A DNA stretch of 43,529 bases from Clostridium sp. CAG:967 (GCA_000433095.1 HF991484.1:1-43529), one strand, 5' to 3'; counted from the first letter of the stretch, positions 15,853 through 24,614 are shown. Notes: generated from the sequence alone by a model not told the origin. Program-made: numbers and translations.

Positions 15853-16602
15853 TTAGCTTATTCTCTGAAACATATAACCTATTCCTCGAGCTGTTAATAT
15901 CAACTCCGGATTTGCAGGATCTGATTCTAATTTTGAACGTAATCTTGAAATATGAACATCAACTACACGAGTATCAATTCTATGGTCAGGCGGATATGCC
16001 CAAACATGCTGCAAAATTTCGTTCCTTGAAAAAGCTTGACCTGAATTGTTTACCAGTAATTCAAGCAAACTGAATTCCATACCGGTTAAACGAATTCTTT
16101 CATTTTTTCTAAACACTTGACGACGTGCTGTGTCAATTTTGATATTTCCGGTTGTAATAACATTCTTTGTTACTTTTCCTGTTGGAGTAACTGTTTCTCT
16201 GTTATTTGTTCTTCTTAAAACAGCTTTAACTCTTGCTTCGAGCTCTTTAGGGCTGAATGGTTTAATTACATAGTCGTCAGCACCCAATTCCAAACCTGTA
16301 ATTCTTTCTGAAACGTCACCTAATGCTGTAAGAATAATAATTGGAACATCAGAAGTTCTTCTTATTTCTCTTGTTACACCGTAACCGTCCATTTTTGGCA
16401 TCATTACATCTAATACCACCAAATCAGGGTTATATTTGTTAAACGCATTTACCGCTTCTTCTCCGTCTTGAGCAGTATAAACGTCATAACCAACCATTTT
16501 TAAACGTGTTTCTAAAATACGTCTGATACTGGCTTCGTCATCAGCCAGAAGTATCCTTTGACGATCTTCCGTTTCATTAGGCAATTCTGCATTTTCAGTC
16601 AT
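15853..16602 (-). CDS. rpaB: OmpR-family response regulator, RpaB/Ycf27-like
   Basis: A 249-residue two-domain response regulator. The receiver domain (residues about 15-135) has the acidic pair after LLAD, the phospho-accepting Asp in LVVLDVMMPKMDGYGV, the Thr in IILTALG and the Lys in DDYVIKPFSPKELEARV. The DNA-binding winged helix follows, with LTGMEFSLLELLVNN and the HVWAYPPDHRIDTRVVDVHISRLRSKLE recognition region. Wording and spacing match cyanobacterial RpaB (Ycf27), which controls stress genes in photosynthetic relatives. What it controls in this lineage, presumably without photosystems, is unknown. No histidine kinase lies nearby. A GAAGGAA site precedes the ATG, and a good terminator follows. 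Confidence 0.92.
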   Translation of the reverse strand: MTENAELPNETEDRQRILLADDEASIRRILETRLKMVGYDVYTAQDGEEAVNAFNKYNPDLVVLDVMMPKMDGYGVTREIRRTSDVPIIILTALGDVSERITGLELGADDYVIKPFSPKELEARVKAVLRRTNNRETVTPTGKVTKNVITTGNIKIDTARRQVFRKNERIRLTGMEFSLLELLVNNSGQAFSRNEILQHVWAYPPDHRIDTRVVDVHISRLRSKLESDPANPELILTARGIGYMFQRIS

Positions 16603-16837
16603 AGTCTTTTCCTTCGTTCAAATAATCTAACACCTTAATAATAACATACATTATTAAATATTACAAAATATTTATTTTTTTAAATTTTTTTGAATATTTG
16701 TATATATATATTAATTTAATTTACGAAAAATTGCAAGTACTTTTTCAAAAAAAATATTTAAAATAACGCTAAACATTAAAAAATAGCCGTTAGTGTGATG
16801 TACTTCTTCATAGCCTTAATACTAAAATATAGCTTTA

Positions 16838-17071
16838 ATGTATAGTATGGATAACGAAGAAATTAAATATCACGACATCATATCAAAAAACATCAAGAAG
16901 TTAAGAACATCTGCAAAGTATTCTCAAGAAGAAATGGCTGAAAAATTAAGCTGCTCCAGAGAATTTATCAGCAGAGTTGAAAATAGAAAAGAAAAAATAA
17001 GTTTAAACATGCTTTTAAAAATTGCAAACTTATTCAACGTTAACCCTAGCAGTTTATTTAAACTGTCTTAG
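16838..17071 (+). CDS. XRE-family helix-turn-helix regulator
   Basis: A 77-residue protein that is essentially one Cro/CI-type domain: ISKNIKKLRTSAKYSQEEMAEKL, then the recognition helix CSREFISRVENRKEKI and MLLKIANLFNVNPSSLF. No ligand or protease domain follows. An internal ATG at 16847 is an alternative start; neither has a clear ribosome-binding site, but TAAAAT lies close upstream. Its 3' end overlaps the convergent kdsB end by 14 bases. The regulated genes are unknown. The region 16603-16837 upstream is very AT-rich and holds only the promoters of this gene and rpaB. Confidence 0.85.
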   Translation: MYSMDNEEIKYHDIISKNIKKLRTSAKYSQEEMAEKLSCSREFISRVENRKEKISLNMLLKIANLFNVNPSSLFKLS

Positions 17072-17789
17072 AAACTATACGTTTAAATTTTTCTAAATCT
17101 TCAGCTGTGTCAATACCAACAGGTATAAAATCAACTACAGATGTTTTTATTTTCATACCGTTTTGTAATGCTCTTAATTGTTCCAGACTTTCTGACTTTT
17201 CATAAGAGCTTTGAGGCAGTTCTGTCATTTTTAACAGCGCTTCTCTTTTGTAACCGTAAATTCCTAAATGTCCGTAAAATTCGGATTTGCCTTCATTTCT
17301 TTCAAAAGGAATTTTTGAACGTGAGAAATACATTGCAAAACCGTTATAATCAACAACACATTTTACAAGGTTAGGATTTTCGGCTTCAACCGGTGTAATT
17401 TTTCGGATTAAAGTTGATATATCGGCATTAGCATCATCTTTAACGTTCTTGGCTACCTCATCAATACTTTCAGGTTTAATTAACGGTTCATCACCCTGTA
17501 AATTCACAATATAAGAAATTTCAGGATGATGCATAACAACCTCTTTTATTCTGTCAGAGCCGCATTTATGATTAACAGAGGTCATTTCAACATTTCCGCC
17601 AAACGCTTTTACGGCATCAAAAATCCTTTCATCATCAGTAGCAACAATAATAATATCGGCAAGTTTAGACTGTTGAGCTTTTTCATAAACCCATTGAATA
17701 ACTGGTTTACCTTCTACAACTATCAGTGGTTTTCCTTCTAATCTTGAGGAACCGTATCTTGCGGGGATTATTATTGCTGTTTTTGTCAT
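17058..17789 (-). CDS. kdsB: 3-deoxy-manno-octulosonate cytidylyltransferase
   Basis: A 243-residue cytoplasmic enzyme that joins CTP and KDO to give CMP-KDO, the activated sugar for the lipopolysaccharide inner core. The nucleotide-binding start IIPARYGSSRLEGKPL, the VATDDERI segment, HKCGSDRI, the magnesium site NLQGDEPLI and YGHLGIYGYKREAL are all present, and the length is normal. It implies a Gram-negative envelope with KDO-type LPS. It begins two bases after the prmA stop, with AAAGGT upstream, so it is the last gene of accD-accA-prmA-kdsB. Confidence 0.95.
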   Translation of the reverse strand: MTKTAIIIPARYGSSRLEGKPLIVVEGKPVIQWVYEKAQQSKLADIIIVATDDERIFDAVKAFGGNVEMTSVNHKCGSDRIKEVVMHHPEISYIVNLQGDEPLIKPESIDEVAKNVKDDANADISTLIRKITPVEAENPNLVKCVVDYNGFAMYFSRSKIPFERNEGKSEFYGHLGIYGYKREALLKMTELPQSSYEKSESLEQLRALQNGMKIKTSVVDFIPVGIDTAEDLEKFKRIVSKTV

Positions 17790-17790
17790 A

Positions 17791-18687
17791 TTAATCTACC
17801 TTTCTGACTATCAAAGCAACCCATTGGTCTTGATGAGCTTCTTCTATTAATTCAAGATTATATTTTTTTATAGCATCTGATACAACAGGCTTTTTTTCAT
17901 CAAGAATACCTGACAAAACTAAAATAGCGCCGTCATTCATAATATTTTTCAAATCACCCATAATTTCTGCTAAAACATTATGTAGAATATTTGCACAAAT
18001 GAAATCATAAGTTTTTGTAATTTTATCTGCGGTATTGAGTTCAAAAATGCACTCAACATTATTTTTAAGAGCATTTTCTTTTGCAACGTCAATTACGGTT
18101 TCATCATTATCACAGCCATAAACTTCAGAAGCACCGAATTTTTTAGCACAAATTGCAAGAATACCTGACCCCATACCGATATCAGCCGCTTTTGCATTAA
18201 TCGGCATGTATTTTTCAATTGCTTTCATGCATAACTGGGTAGTTTGGTGGGTTCCCGTACCGAATGCGCATCCCGGTTCAAGTCTGATAACGACTTCCCC
18301 GCCTTTTTCGTTGTATTCAAGCCAGTCGGGCACAATTACTATTTTATCGGTAACCCTTGTTATATCCCATTTTTCTTTCCATTTTTTAGACCAGTCTTCA
18401 TTTGGTTTGTCGGAAATCACATAATCCCAGCTTCCGAGTTCTTCATCTGTAAGTCCTCTGGCTTTTAAAAGTTCTCGTTTATCTTTTAAGAATTGAGATA
18501 AATTTTCGGGTTCAGAAGTTAAGAATACTTTTAAAGTTCCTTGTGTTGTTGAAATCATTTCCAAATCTTTATAAGTTTCTTCTGCCAGAACTACACCTTC
18601 ACAGGGAAGGTTTTCAAAGAAAATTTCCGATATAACCTCTTCCAATGCAGGGTTAATTTTTATTTGGAGTTCATAGTAATTATTCAT
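17791..18687 (-). CDS. prmA: Ribosomal protein L11 methyltransferase
   Basis: A 298-residue SAM-dependent methyltransferase that trimethylates ribosomal protein L11. The N-terminal substrate-binding part starts YYELQIKINPALEEVISEIF. The catalytic domain has the family hallmark RLEPGCAFGTGTHQTTQLCM, SAM motif I AADIGMGSGILAICAKKFG, YGCDNDETVID and DFICANILHNVL (variant of the NxL motif). Length matches PrmA. Its ATG overlaps the accA stop (TAATG), showing tight coupling. Confidence 0.94.
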   Translation of the reverse strand: MNNYYELQIKINPALEEVISEIFFENLPCEGVVLAEETYKDLEMISTTQGTLKVFLTSEPENLSQFLKDKRELLKARGLTDEELGSWDYVISDKPNEDWSKKWKEKWDITRVTDKIVIVPDWLEYNEKGGEVVIRLEPGCAFGTGTHQTTQLCMKAIEKYMPINAKAADIGMGSGILAICAKKFGASEVYGCDNDETVIDVAKENALKNNVECIFELNTADKITKTYDFICANILHNVLAEIMGDLKNIMNDGAILVLSGILDEKKPVVSDAIKKYNLELIEEAHQDQWVALIVRKVD

Positions 18688-19640
18688 TATTGTAAAAATA
18701 CGCCCATTTTTCTAAATTTTTGATATCTTTTTTCTTTCAAATCTTTAACAGAAAGTTTAGAAAGTTCTTCTATGCTGTCAAGAATTGTCTTTTTCATATT
18801 AGCAGACACTTCTTCATAATTTGTATGAGCACCGCCTGTAGGTTCTTTAATTTCACCGTCAACAATATCAAATTTCATTAAATCTTTAGCAGTAATTTTT
18901 AACGCATCAGCAGCATCGGAAGCTTTAGATGCATCACGCCAGAGAATTGAAGCACAACCTTCAGGTGAAATAACAGTGTAATAAGCATGCTCCAGCAAGA
19001 ATACTTTATCAGCAACTGCAAGTCCCAAAGCACCTCCGGAACAGCCTTCACCGGTAATAATTGCAATAACGGGAACTTCCAATTTAGCCATATCACGCAA
19101 ATTAACAGCAATAGCACCGCCCTGATTTGTTTCTTCTGCACTAATTCCCGGATATGCCCCCGGAGTATCAATTAAAGTTATAATTGGAAGATTAAATTTG
19201 CTTGCGTGCTTGAATAATCTTAGAGCTTTTCTGTACCCCTGCGGCTGAGGCATACCAAAGTTGTATTCAAGGTTTTCTTTAGTAGATTTACCTTTCATAG
19301 TACCGATAATCATAACAGGTTTACCGTCGATTTTAGCAATTCCGCCGATTATGGCTCTGTCGTCCATGCCTTCTCTGTCGCCGTGAAGTTCTACAAAATC
19401 TTCACAAATATTATTTACATAATCCAAAAAGTTAGGTCTTTCAGGATGTCTTGCAATCTGCAATTTTTGTGACGGTTTCAGGTTTGAATATAACTCTTTT
19501 CTGTAATCTTGAGCTTGTTGTTCAAAAGTTTCAATTTCTTTATTAAGATCCATGCCTGACTCCACACTTATTTTTTTTAATTCTTCAATTTTTTCTTGAA
19601 TTTCCATAATAGGTTTTTCAAAATCCAAAACTGCTGTCAT
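18687..19640 (-). CDS. accA: Acetyl-CoA carboxylase carboxyltransferase subunit alpha
   Basis: A 317-residue subunit that, with AccD, moves the carboxyl group from biotin to acetyl-CoA to form malonyl-CoA for fatty-acid synthesis. Diagnostic runs are LARHPERPNFLDYV, FVELHGDREGMDDRAI, GIAKIDGKPVMIIG, NFGMPQPQGYRKALRL, LIDTPGAYPGISAEE and GEGCSGGALGLAVAD, with the two oxyanion-hole glycine patches intact. Full length. It follows accD by 12 bases and has AGAGGTG upstream of ATG. The adjacent accD-accA order is common in bacteria, although many genomes separate them. Confidence 0.97.
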   Translation of the reverse strand: MTAVLDFEKPIMEIQEKIEELKKISVESGMDLNKEIETFEQQAQDYRKELYSNLKPSQKLQIARHPERPNFLDYVNNICEDFVELHGDREGMDDRAIIGGIAKIDGKPVMIIGTMKGKSTKENLEYNFGMPQPQGYRKALRLFKHASKFNLPIITLIDTPGAYPGISAEETNQGGAIAVNLRDMAKLEVPVIAIITGEGCSGGALGLAVADKVFLLEHAYYTVISPEGCASILWRDASKASDAADALKITAKDLMKFDIVDGEIKEPTGGAHTNYEEVSANMKKTILDSIEELSKLSVKDLKEKRYQKFRKMGVFLQ

Positions 19641-19652
19641 TATTATACACCT

Positions 19653-20525
19653 CTACTTTGCACATTTATGCATATCTAAAATCTTCGCTAAAGTATCTCT
19701 TAAACTTTTACGTGGAGATACTACATCCACCTGACCGTATTTAAGCAGGTATTCTGCTGTTTGGAAGTCAGACGGTAATTTTTGTCTGATTGTTTGTTCA
19801 ATAACACGTCTTCCTGCAAAACCAACTCTGGCACCTTGTTCAGCTACAATAATATCACCCAGCATACCAAAGCTTGCCGTAACACCGCCGAATGTAGGTT
19901 CTGTTAAAAGGTTAATATATAAAAGACCTTCATCATCAAGTCTTGAAACAGCACATGAAGTTTTTGCCATTTGCATCAAGCTTAAAGCACTTTCCTGCAT
20001 TCTTGCGCCGCCTGATGAGGTAATAGCAAGAACAGGAAGTCTTAATTCTATAGCTTTTTCAATAATCCTTGTAACTTTTTCTCCGACTACGCTGCCCATA
20101 GAGCCGCCCATATAATCGAAATCCATAACGGCTGCTGCTACTTTATTGCCCTCGATAGAAGCTATTCCAGTAATAACAGCATCGTCAAGACCTGTTTTTT
20201 TATTAGCTTTTTCAAGTCTGTCCTTATAAGATTCCGTATCAAAGAATTCCAGAGGATCAGTAGGTTTAATTTCCGTAAACAATTCTTCAAACGAATTTTC
20301 ATCAAATAACTGATTAATGCGTGTTCTTGCATTTATTCTGAAATGGTAATCACATACCGGACAAACCATATCATTTTTAACTAAATCTTCTTTTAGAAGC
20401 TGAGCATCGCAATGAACACATTTAGTCCATAAATCAGGATCCATTTCAACTTCAACTTTTGCTTCCAACTCACGTCGCTGAATTTGAGCCTCTTTACGTT
20501 TTTCAAACCAATCTTGAACTGTCAT
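19653..20525 (-). CDS. accD: Acetyl-CoA carboxylase carboxyltransferase subunit beta
   Basis: A 290-residue partner of AccA. The N-terminal zinc ribbon is present: CVHCDAQL and CPVCDYHFRI (residues about 36-66), expected to bind zinc with four cysteines. The crotonase-type core has GLDDAVITGIASIEG, AVMDFDYMGGSMGSVVGEK, the oxyanion segment ITSSGGARMQES and PTFGGVTASFGMLGD. Length is normal. It is first in the accD-accA-prmA-kdsB run; AAGGGAT and TATAAT lie immediately before the ATG. Confidence 0.97.
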   Translation of the reverse strand: MTVQDWFEKRKEAQIQRRELEAKVEVEMDPDLWTKCVHCDAQLLKEDLVKNDMVCPVCDYHFRINARTRINQLFDENSFEELFTEIKPTDPLEFFDTESYKDRLEKANKKTGLDDAVITGIASIEGNKVAAAVMDFDYMGGSMGSVVGEKVTRIIEKAIELRLPVLAITSSGGARMQESALSLMQMAKTSCAVSRLDDEGLLYINLLTEPTFGGVTASFGMLGDIIVAEQGARVGFAGRRVIEQTIRQKLPSDFQTAEYLLKYGQVDVVSPRKSLRDTLAKILDMHKCAK

Positions 20526-20606
20526 ATTATATATCCCTTAAATAAATCATTTAATACAAAACCATTATACTCTAAAAAAATTTTATAGCAATTTTTTACA
20601 ATATTA

Positions 20607-21383
20607 TTATTTCTTTTTGTTTATAAAAAACTTCTTCATTTCATCAGAAATTTGAACATTTTGCAAAGCCATGTGGTATTTGCGCAAATTTGCAAGCGTT
20701 TCCTGCTCCTCCAGCAAATCCCGTTTAGGAAGCTTTACAGAACTTTTAACTTTTTCAAATTCACTCGGTGTCTTCTTATTTATAAACTTAGTGATAATTT
20801 CATCAATATCACTACCGCCCACACCGTATCTTGATGCAATTTCCGCTGTTGTTGCTCCTTGCGGGAGAGAATAAAGCCAGTTAACGGTTAATATATCGCC
20901 CTGAGAGATTGAATTTACTCCACGCTGATGAGGAGTATACATAATATCAGACTTATTATGGCTATGTCCCAATCCTATGGCATGTCCTATTTCATGAAGT
21001 ATGGTATGATAAACCTCACTTTCATCCATGTAATCGGCATGAACAAGTCCTTCCGTCAATCCGATTGCAACTTCTGCCCCATACAGTCTGTTAGCTCCGT
21101 CAAAAGAGAAATAACAATGCCCCAATGCTTTTCTTTCCACACGTTTCCAATCAATGTTAACATTAGACTCTAACAAACTGTTAACAACTTTAAAGGAAAC
21201 TTTGCCTCTTGTAGCTTTCTGCCATTCCTCCAAAGCACGAATAACCATATGGCGGTATTTTAAATCCTGTCCCTGCTTTGAGTAAAATTTCATAGGCGCA
21301 ATATAAACGTTCAAAGGCATAAAAGTCCACCGCATTATACGGCCGTTTTTTAAAGATTCAGCAACATAGGTGTGTTTTTGCAT
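20607..21383 (-). CDS. Matrixin-type (M10-like) zinc metalloprotease
   Basis: A 258-residue protein with the metzincin zinc site HTILHEIGHAIGLGHSHNKSDIMY (residues about 128-152): the three histidines, the catalytic glutamate and the following Met-turn S-D-I-M are all there. The preceding region, MRWTFMPLNVYIAP and AEVAIGLTEG, matches the strand and calcium/zinc-loop order of matrixins. Residues 175-200 look like a small helix-turn segment, followed by a charged tail. There is no signal peptide or membrane segment, which is unusual for a family that usually acts outside the cell. It may be exported by another route or act in the cytoplasm. The substrate is unknown. Confidence 0.87.
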   Translation of the reverse strand: MQKHTYVAESLKNGRIMRWTFMPLNVYIAPMKFYSKQGQDLKYRHMVIRALEEWQKATRGKVSFKVVNSLLESNVNIDWKRVERKALGHCYFSFDGANRLYGAEVAIGLTEGLVHADYMDESEVYHTILHEIGHAIGLGHSHNKSDIMYTPHQRGVNSISQGDILTVNWLYSLPQGATTAEIASRYGVGGSDIDEIITKFINKKTPSEFEKVKSSVKLPKRDLLEEQETLANLRKYHMALQNVQISDEMKKFFINKKK

Positions 21384-21389
21384 ATTTTT

Positions 21390-21395
21390 ATTATA
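21390..21395 (-). promoter_or_regulatory. -10 box of the matrixin gene, probably leaderless
   Basis: TATAAT on the minus strand ends six bases before the ATG, and no ribosome-binding site is present, so the mRNA probably begins at the start codon. Confidence 0.5.
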
Positions 21396-21464
21396 TAATA
21401 AAAAGTAAAGAAAAACTATAGAATTTATATAGTTACTAAATATACAGACTTAGGAGAGAAAACT

Positions 21465-21800
21465 ATGAACATTATGCAAATGATGAAACAAGCTCAAGGC
21501 TTGCAAAAAAAATTAAAAGACACACAGGAAGAACTTGCTAATCTTGAAATCACAGGAGAATCAGCAGGCGGTTCCGTTAAAGTTATCTGCGACGGTCAAG
21601 GTAAATTTAAATCAATTAAACTTTCCGCTGAAGCTATTAATCCGGATAATCCTTCATCTGTTGATGCAGAAACTATTGAAATGTTAGAAGACATTATCTC
21701 ATCTGCAATCACACAGGCAAGCGACAAAGCTTCCAAAACAATGGAAGATAAAATGAGAGCTGTTACAGGCGGTATTAATATTCCGGGATTAAACTTCTAA
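21465..21800 (+). CDS. YbaB/EbfC family nucleoid-associated protein
   Basis: A 111-residue DNA-binding protein of the YbaB/EbfC family, small dimers that coat DNA. It starts MNIMQMMKQAQGLQKKLKDTQEEL, has the conserved G-G-x-V-K-V core (SAGGSVKVICDGQGKFKSIKL), and ends GGINIPGLNF, the usual GLxxPGL-type tail. A TTAGGAGAG site precedes the ATG. One base separates it from recR, the pairing seen in most bacteria. Confidence 0.94.
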   Translation: MNIMQMMKQAQGLQKKLKDTQEELANLEITGESAGGSVKVICDGQGKFKSIKLSAEAINPDNPSSVDAETIEMLEDIISSAITQASDKASKTMEDKMRAVTGGINIPGLNF

Positions 21801-21801
21801 T

Positions 21802-22398
21802 ATGATATACCCTAAATCAATAGCAACCCTTATAGAACACTTTCAGAAATTTCCGTCTGTAGGACCCAAATCCGCACAGCGTATGGCATTTTATTTATTG
21901 AGAATGCCTGTTAGTGAAGTTGAAAAATTTGCACAAAGCATGATTGATGCCAAACATAATACTAAAACTTGTGAAGTTTGTTTTAATCTTTCCGCATCAA
22001 GTCCTTGTGAAATTTGTTCATCTACACAGCGTGACCGTTCTACAATTTGTATAGTTTCCGAAACCAAAGATTTAATTGCTATTGAAAAAACTAACGAATA
22101 CAAAGGACTTTATCATGTTCTGCAAGGATTAATCTCTCCCATGGACGGCATCGGAGCAGACGATATAAGAATAAAAGAACTTCTTACACGTCTGACTAAT
22201 GATGAAGTTAGAGAGGTTATCCTTGCTTTAAGTCCTTCTGTAGAAGGTGAAGCTACAAGCCTTTATCTAAGCAAACTTATAAAACCTTTCGGAATAAAGA
22301 TTTCACGTATTGCGTTCGGTCTTCCTGTCGGCGCAGATTTGGAATACGCCGACGAAATAACCATTGCAAAAGCAATTGAAGGCAGACGTGAACTTTAA
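21802..22398 (+). CDS. recR: Recombination mediator protein RecR
   Basis: A 198-residue protein that helps load RecA at gaps with RecF and RecO. It has the helix-hairpin-helix FPSVGPKSAQRMAFYLL near residues 17-33, the four-cysteine zinc finger CEVCFNLSASSPCEIC, the Toprim segment ICIVSETKDLIAIE and HVLQGLISPMDGIG, and the Walker-like ALSPSVEGEATSLYL. Full length. It is cotranscribed with the YbaB gene. Confidence 0.96.
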   Translation: MIYPKSIATLIEHFQKFPSVGPKSAQRMAFYLLRMPVSEVEKFAQSMIDAKHNTKTCEVCFNLSASSPCEICSSTQRDRSTICIVSETKDLIAIEKTNEYKGLYHVLQGLISPMDGIGADDIRIKELLTRLTNDEVREVILALSPSVEGEATSLYLSKLIKPFGIKISRIAFGLPVGADLEYADEITIAKAIEGRREL

Positions 22399-22759
22399 TT
22401 AATCTCTGTTTGTTATTATTTTATCAATATCTATTCCGCCCTTTTGAACCATACTGCTGTTTCCTACAAAAAAGAAGGAATCATCAGAAGTTGATTTAGT
22501 TGCCATTCTTAGAGCAAAGTTTTATAATCTTTAAATTAGATAAAAATATACTTTCAAAGTCTTTACATTCCGCAGTTGAACCGCAAACATCAGATGCTAA
22601 AGGAGCGCCGTCAGCCATCTGATATTCTAAACAACTTTTTCCGTCACTGCTGTATTTTACACAACTGTGAGGTTTGCAGGATGAAGGATACCAATAATAG
22701 TAAGCAGGCTTCCAGCCGTAGTTTTGAACAGAAAGAGTGAGTGCCTGTGACAACACCAA
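22399..22759 (-). pseudogene. Decayed prepilin-like gene (3' remnant)
   Basis: Two overlapping minus-strand frames together resemble the C-terminal body of the prepilin-like proteins in this lineage. The first frame holds VLSQALTLSVQNYGWKPAYY and a run of cysteines (SSCKPHSCVKY, SDVCGSTAECKDF) and SNLKIIKLCSKN, then stops at 22496. The sequence continues in another frame as MATKSTSDDSFFFVGN to a stop at 22399. No FTLAE leader or hydrophobic helix lies upstream; an in-frame TAA is close above 22760. It looks 5'-truncated and frameshifted. The alternative, a small Cys-rich protein, is less likely because it lacks a start signal. Confidence 0.6.
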
Positions 22760-22810
22760 TTTTATATATGATTATATCAAATATAAGATTTAATTTCAAC
22801 ATGAGAATAA

Positions 22811-22839
22811 TTGCTTTTGTTATAAACTTACGCTAAAAT
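22811..22839 (+). promoter_or_regulatory. Promoter of the ABC ATPase gene, probably leaderless
   Basis: TTGCTT at 22811-22816 and TAAAAT at 22834-22839 are 17 bases apart. The -10 ends six bases before the ATG, and there is no ribosome-binding site. Confidence 0.65.
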
Positions 22840-22845
22840 CTTGTT

Positions 22846-23793
22846 ATGAATTTAGTCAGAATAAACGACTTATATGTTGAATATAAATCCAAAAAAGGGA
22901 TTTTCGGCGAAGAAAAAACTATTCACGCTGTTAACGGTGTATCTCTTGATATAAAAAAAGGGGAAATTCTTGCTGTTGCAGGTGAATCAGGATGCGGCAA
23001 ATCAACCCTTGCGAAAGCTGTAATTCAGCTTGAACCCGCTAAGTCAGGAGAAATTTATTTCAATGATATAGATACACTTTCTCTAAATAAAAAAAGCTTA
23101 AAAAATTTCAGAAAACAGGCACAAATGGTTTTCCAAAATCCTTATTCAAGTCTTGATCCGAAGATGAAGATTTTTGACACGCTAAAAGAACCACTTCAAA
23201 TAAACACTGATTTGTCAGATGAACAGATTGAAAAAATTGTTAAAGAAAAAATCAGGCTTGTCGGACTTGACGAAAACTGTCTTAACTTATATCCGCATGA
23301 ATTTTCGGGAGGACAAAGGCAGAGAATAGCAATAGCAAGAGCACTTGTTCTTGATCCTGAATTTATTCTCGCTGATGAGCCAGTCAGCGCTCTTGATGTA
23401 AGTATTCAGGCACAAATAATCAATCTTTTAAAAGAACTTAAAGAAGAATGCAACCTTACATTTTTGCTGATTACACATGATATGAGCGTTATAAAATATC
23501 TTGCCGACAGAGTTGCAATTATGTATCTGGGCGAAATAGTCGAGCTCGGACAAACCGAAGACATATTTAAAAACCCTATGCACCCTTATACTAAAGCTTT
23601 ATTAAGTTCAGTACCGCAGCCTGATAAAAAAGTTACAAAAATAATATTAAAAGGCGATTTACCTTCTCCCGCTAACTTGCCTTCGGGATGTAAATTCCAT
23701 ACACGATGCCCGTTTGTTATGGAAAAATGTAAAACACACGTTCCGGAGGTTATAGGTGTAGAACATAAAGTTAAATGCTTTTTATACGATTAA
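22846..23793 (+). CDS. Oligopeptide/dipeptide ABC transporter ATP-binding protein (OppF/DppF-like)
   Basis: A 315-residue ATPase that would power a peptide or nickel-type importer in the inner membrane. Walker A is GESGCGKST, the Q-loop is in MVFQNPYSSLDP, the ABC signature is FSGGQRQRIAIARAL, Walker B is FILADEPVSALD, and the H-loop is LITHDMSV. The C-terminal extension with CKFHTRCPFVMEKCKTHVPEV is the OppD/DppF-type tail, which in some members carries a 4Fe-4S-like Cys set. No permease or binding-protein genes are beside it, so the partners must lie elsewhere or be outside the window. Confidence 0.92.
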   Translation: MNLVRINDLYVEYKSKKGIFGEEKTIHAVNGVSLDIKKGEILAVAGESGCGKSTLAKAVIQLEPAKSGEIYFNDIDTLSLNKKSLKNFRKQAQMVFQNPYSSLDPKMKIFDTLKEPLQINTDLSDEQIEKIVKEKIRLVGLDENCLNLYPHEFSGGQRQRIAIARALVLDPEFILADEPVSALDVSIQAQIINLLKELKEECNLTFLLITHDMSVIKYLADRVAIMYLGEIVELGQTEDIFKNPMHPYTKALLSSVPQPDKKVTKIILKGDLPSPANLPSGCKFHTRCPFVMEKCKTHVPEVIGVEHKVKCFLYD

Positions 23794-23835
23794 TTAATTT
23801 AAGCAATTTTTCGCTTTCACATGTTTTATGTCGGT

Positions 23836-24591
23836 ATGATTAAAGTATTACAGACAGCAAAATTTCCTCTGGAAATTTGCAAGGGCAGCTGTGAAGAACG
23901 GCTTGCACTTGCAAAGAAGCTTAACAATAAATTCTTTAACAAAATAAGTGAAAAATTTACGACAAAAGAAATAAGTTTTGATGTTTTTGAAAAGACATTA
24001 CAAGAAAATACTCCAGCTAAAATCGGGGTATCCGTTAAAGATTATGGCAATAAAAGAGGCGGAAACACCAGCTTTAAATTAAATGACGAAGAAAACGGGA
24101 TTGAAGGTCTTTTAATTTTCCTGGAAAAAGGCATTTATAATAAAGGTATCAGACTGCTTGACACAGACATATCACTGCATGAAACATATCACTATTTCAG
24201 CCACCTTGCAAATCCAAAGCATACAGCAAGAACAGCAAAAATGCATGAAAAAGGACTTTTGGAAAAAACAGAAAAATTTTATAGTGAAAATTTTTACACA
24301 CGTAAAAAGTTCAATGCAGAAGAATTAAAAGAAAATTTGAATAATTTTTTACAACAATTTACACCTCAAGAACAAATTGAATTTCTGCAAAACAGCCGTT
24401 ACCGTATGACAGAAGAATATAATGCTTTTGATGAAGGATATAAATATCTTGAAAAAATTCAGGACGAACATCCTGATTTGATTTGCGAAAAAATTTACGG
24501 AAGGGAAAAAGAAGAATATAATTTTCCCGAAAAATTTAAAATAGCAGTCGATAAATTAAAAGAAATTATTTCCTCAATCAGAAAAAGTTGA
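23836..24591 (+). CDS. Putative HExxH zinc metalloprotease of unknown family
   Basis: A 251-residue protein, not assigned to a known family. The notable feature is ISLHETYHYFSH, an HExxH zinc-binding motif (near residue 120), followed about 80 residues later by EEYNAFDEGYKYLE, whose glutamates could give the third zinc ligand as in gluzincins. The rest is charged and helical, with no signal peptide. I chose ATG 23836 (MIKVLQTAKF...); an upstream ATG at 23821 would add five residues. Neither has a clear ribosome-binding site. It follows the ABC ATPase gene and precedes smpB, which has its own promoter inside this gene's 3' end. Proteolysis is an inference from the motif only. Confidence 0.65.
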   Translation: MIKVLQTAKFPLEICKGSCEERLALAKKLNNKFFNKISEKFTTKEISFDVFEKTLQENTPAKIGVSVKDYGNKRGGNTSFKLNDEENGIEGLLIFLEKGIYNKGIRLLDTDISLHETYHYFSHLANPKHTARTAKMHEKGLLEKTEKFYSENFYTRKKFNAEELKENLNNFLQQFTPQEQIEFLQNSRYRMTEEYNAFDEGYKYLEKIQDEHPDLICEKIYGREKEEYNFPEKFKIAVDKLKEIISSIRKS

Positions 24592-24599
24592 TTTGTTTA

Positions 24600-24608
24600 T
24601 GCTAAAAT
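24600..24608 (+). promoter_or_regulatory. Extended -10 promoter of smpB, probably leaderless
   Basis: TGCTAAAAT is the same extended -10 as at 14776, ending six bases before the smpB ATG. No ribosome-binding site is present. Confidence 0.6.
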
Positions 24609-24614
24609 CAGAGT

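Noticed and set aside
17058..17071. Overlap of the XRE and kdsB 3' ends as an antisense control device.
   Set aside because: A 14-base convergent overlap is common in compact genomes and needs no special explanation.
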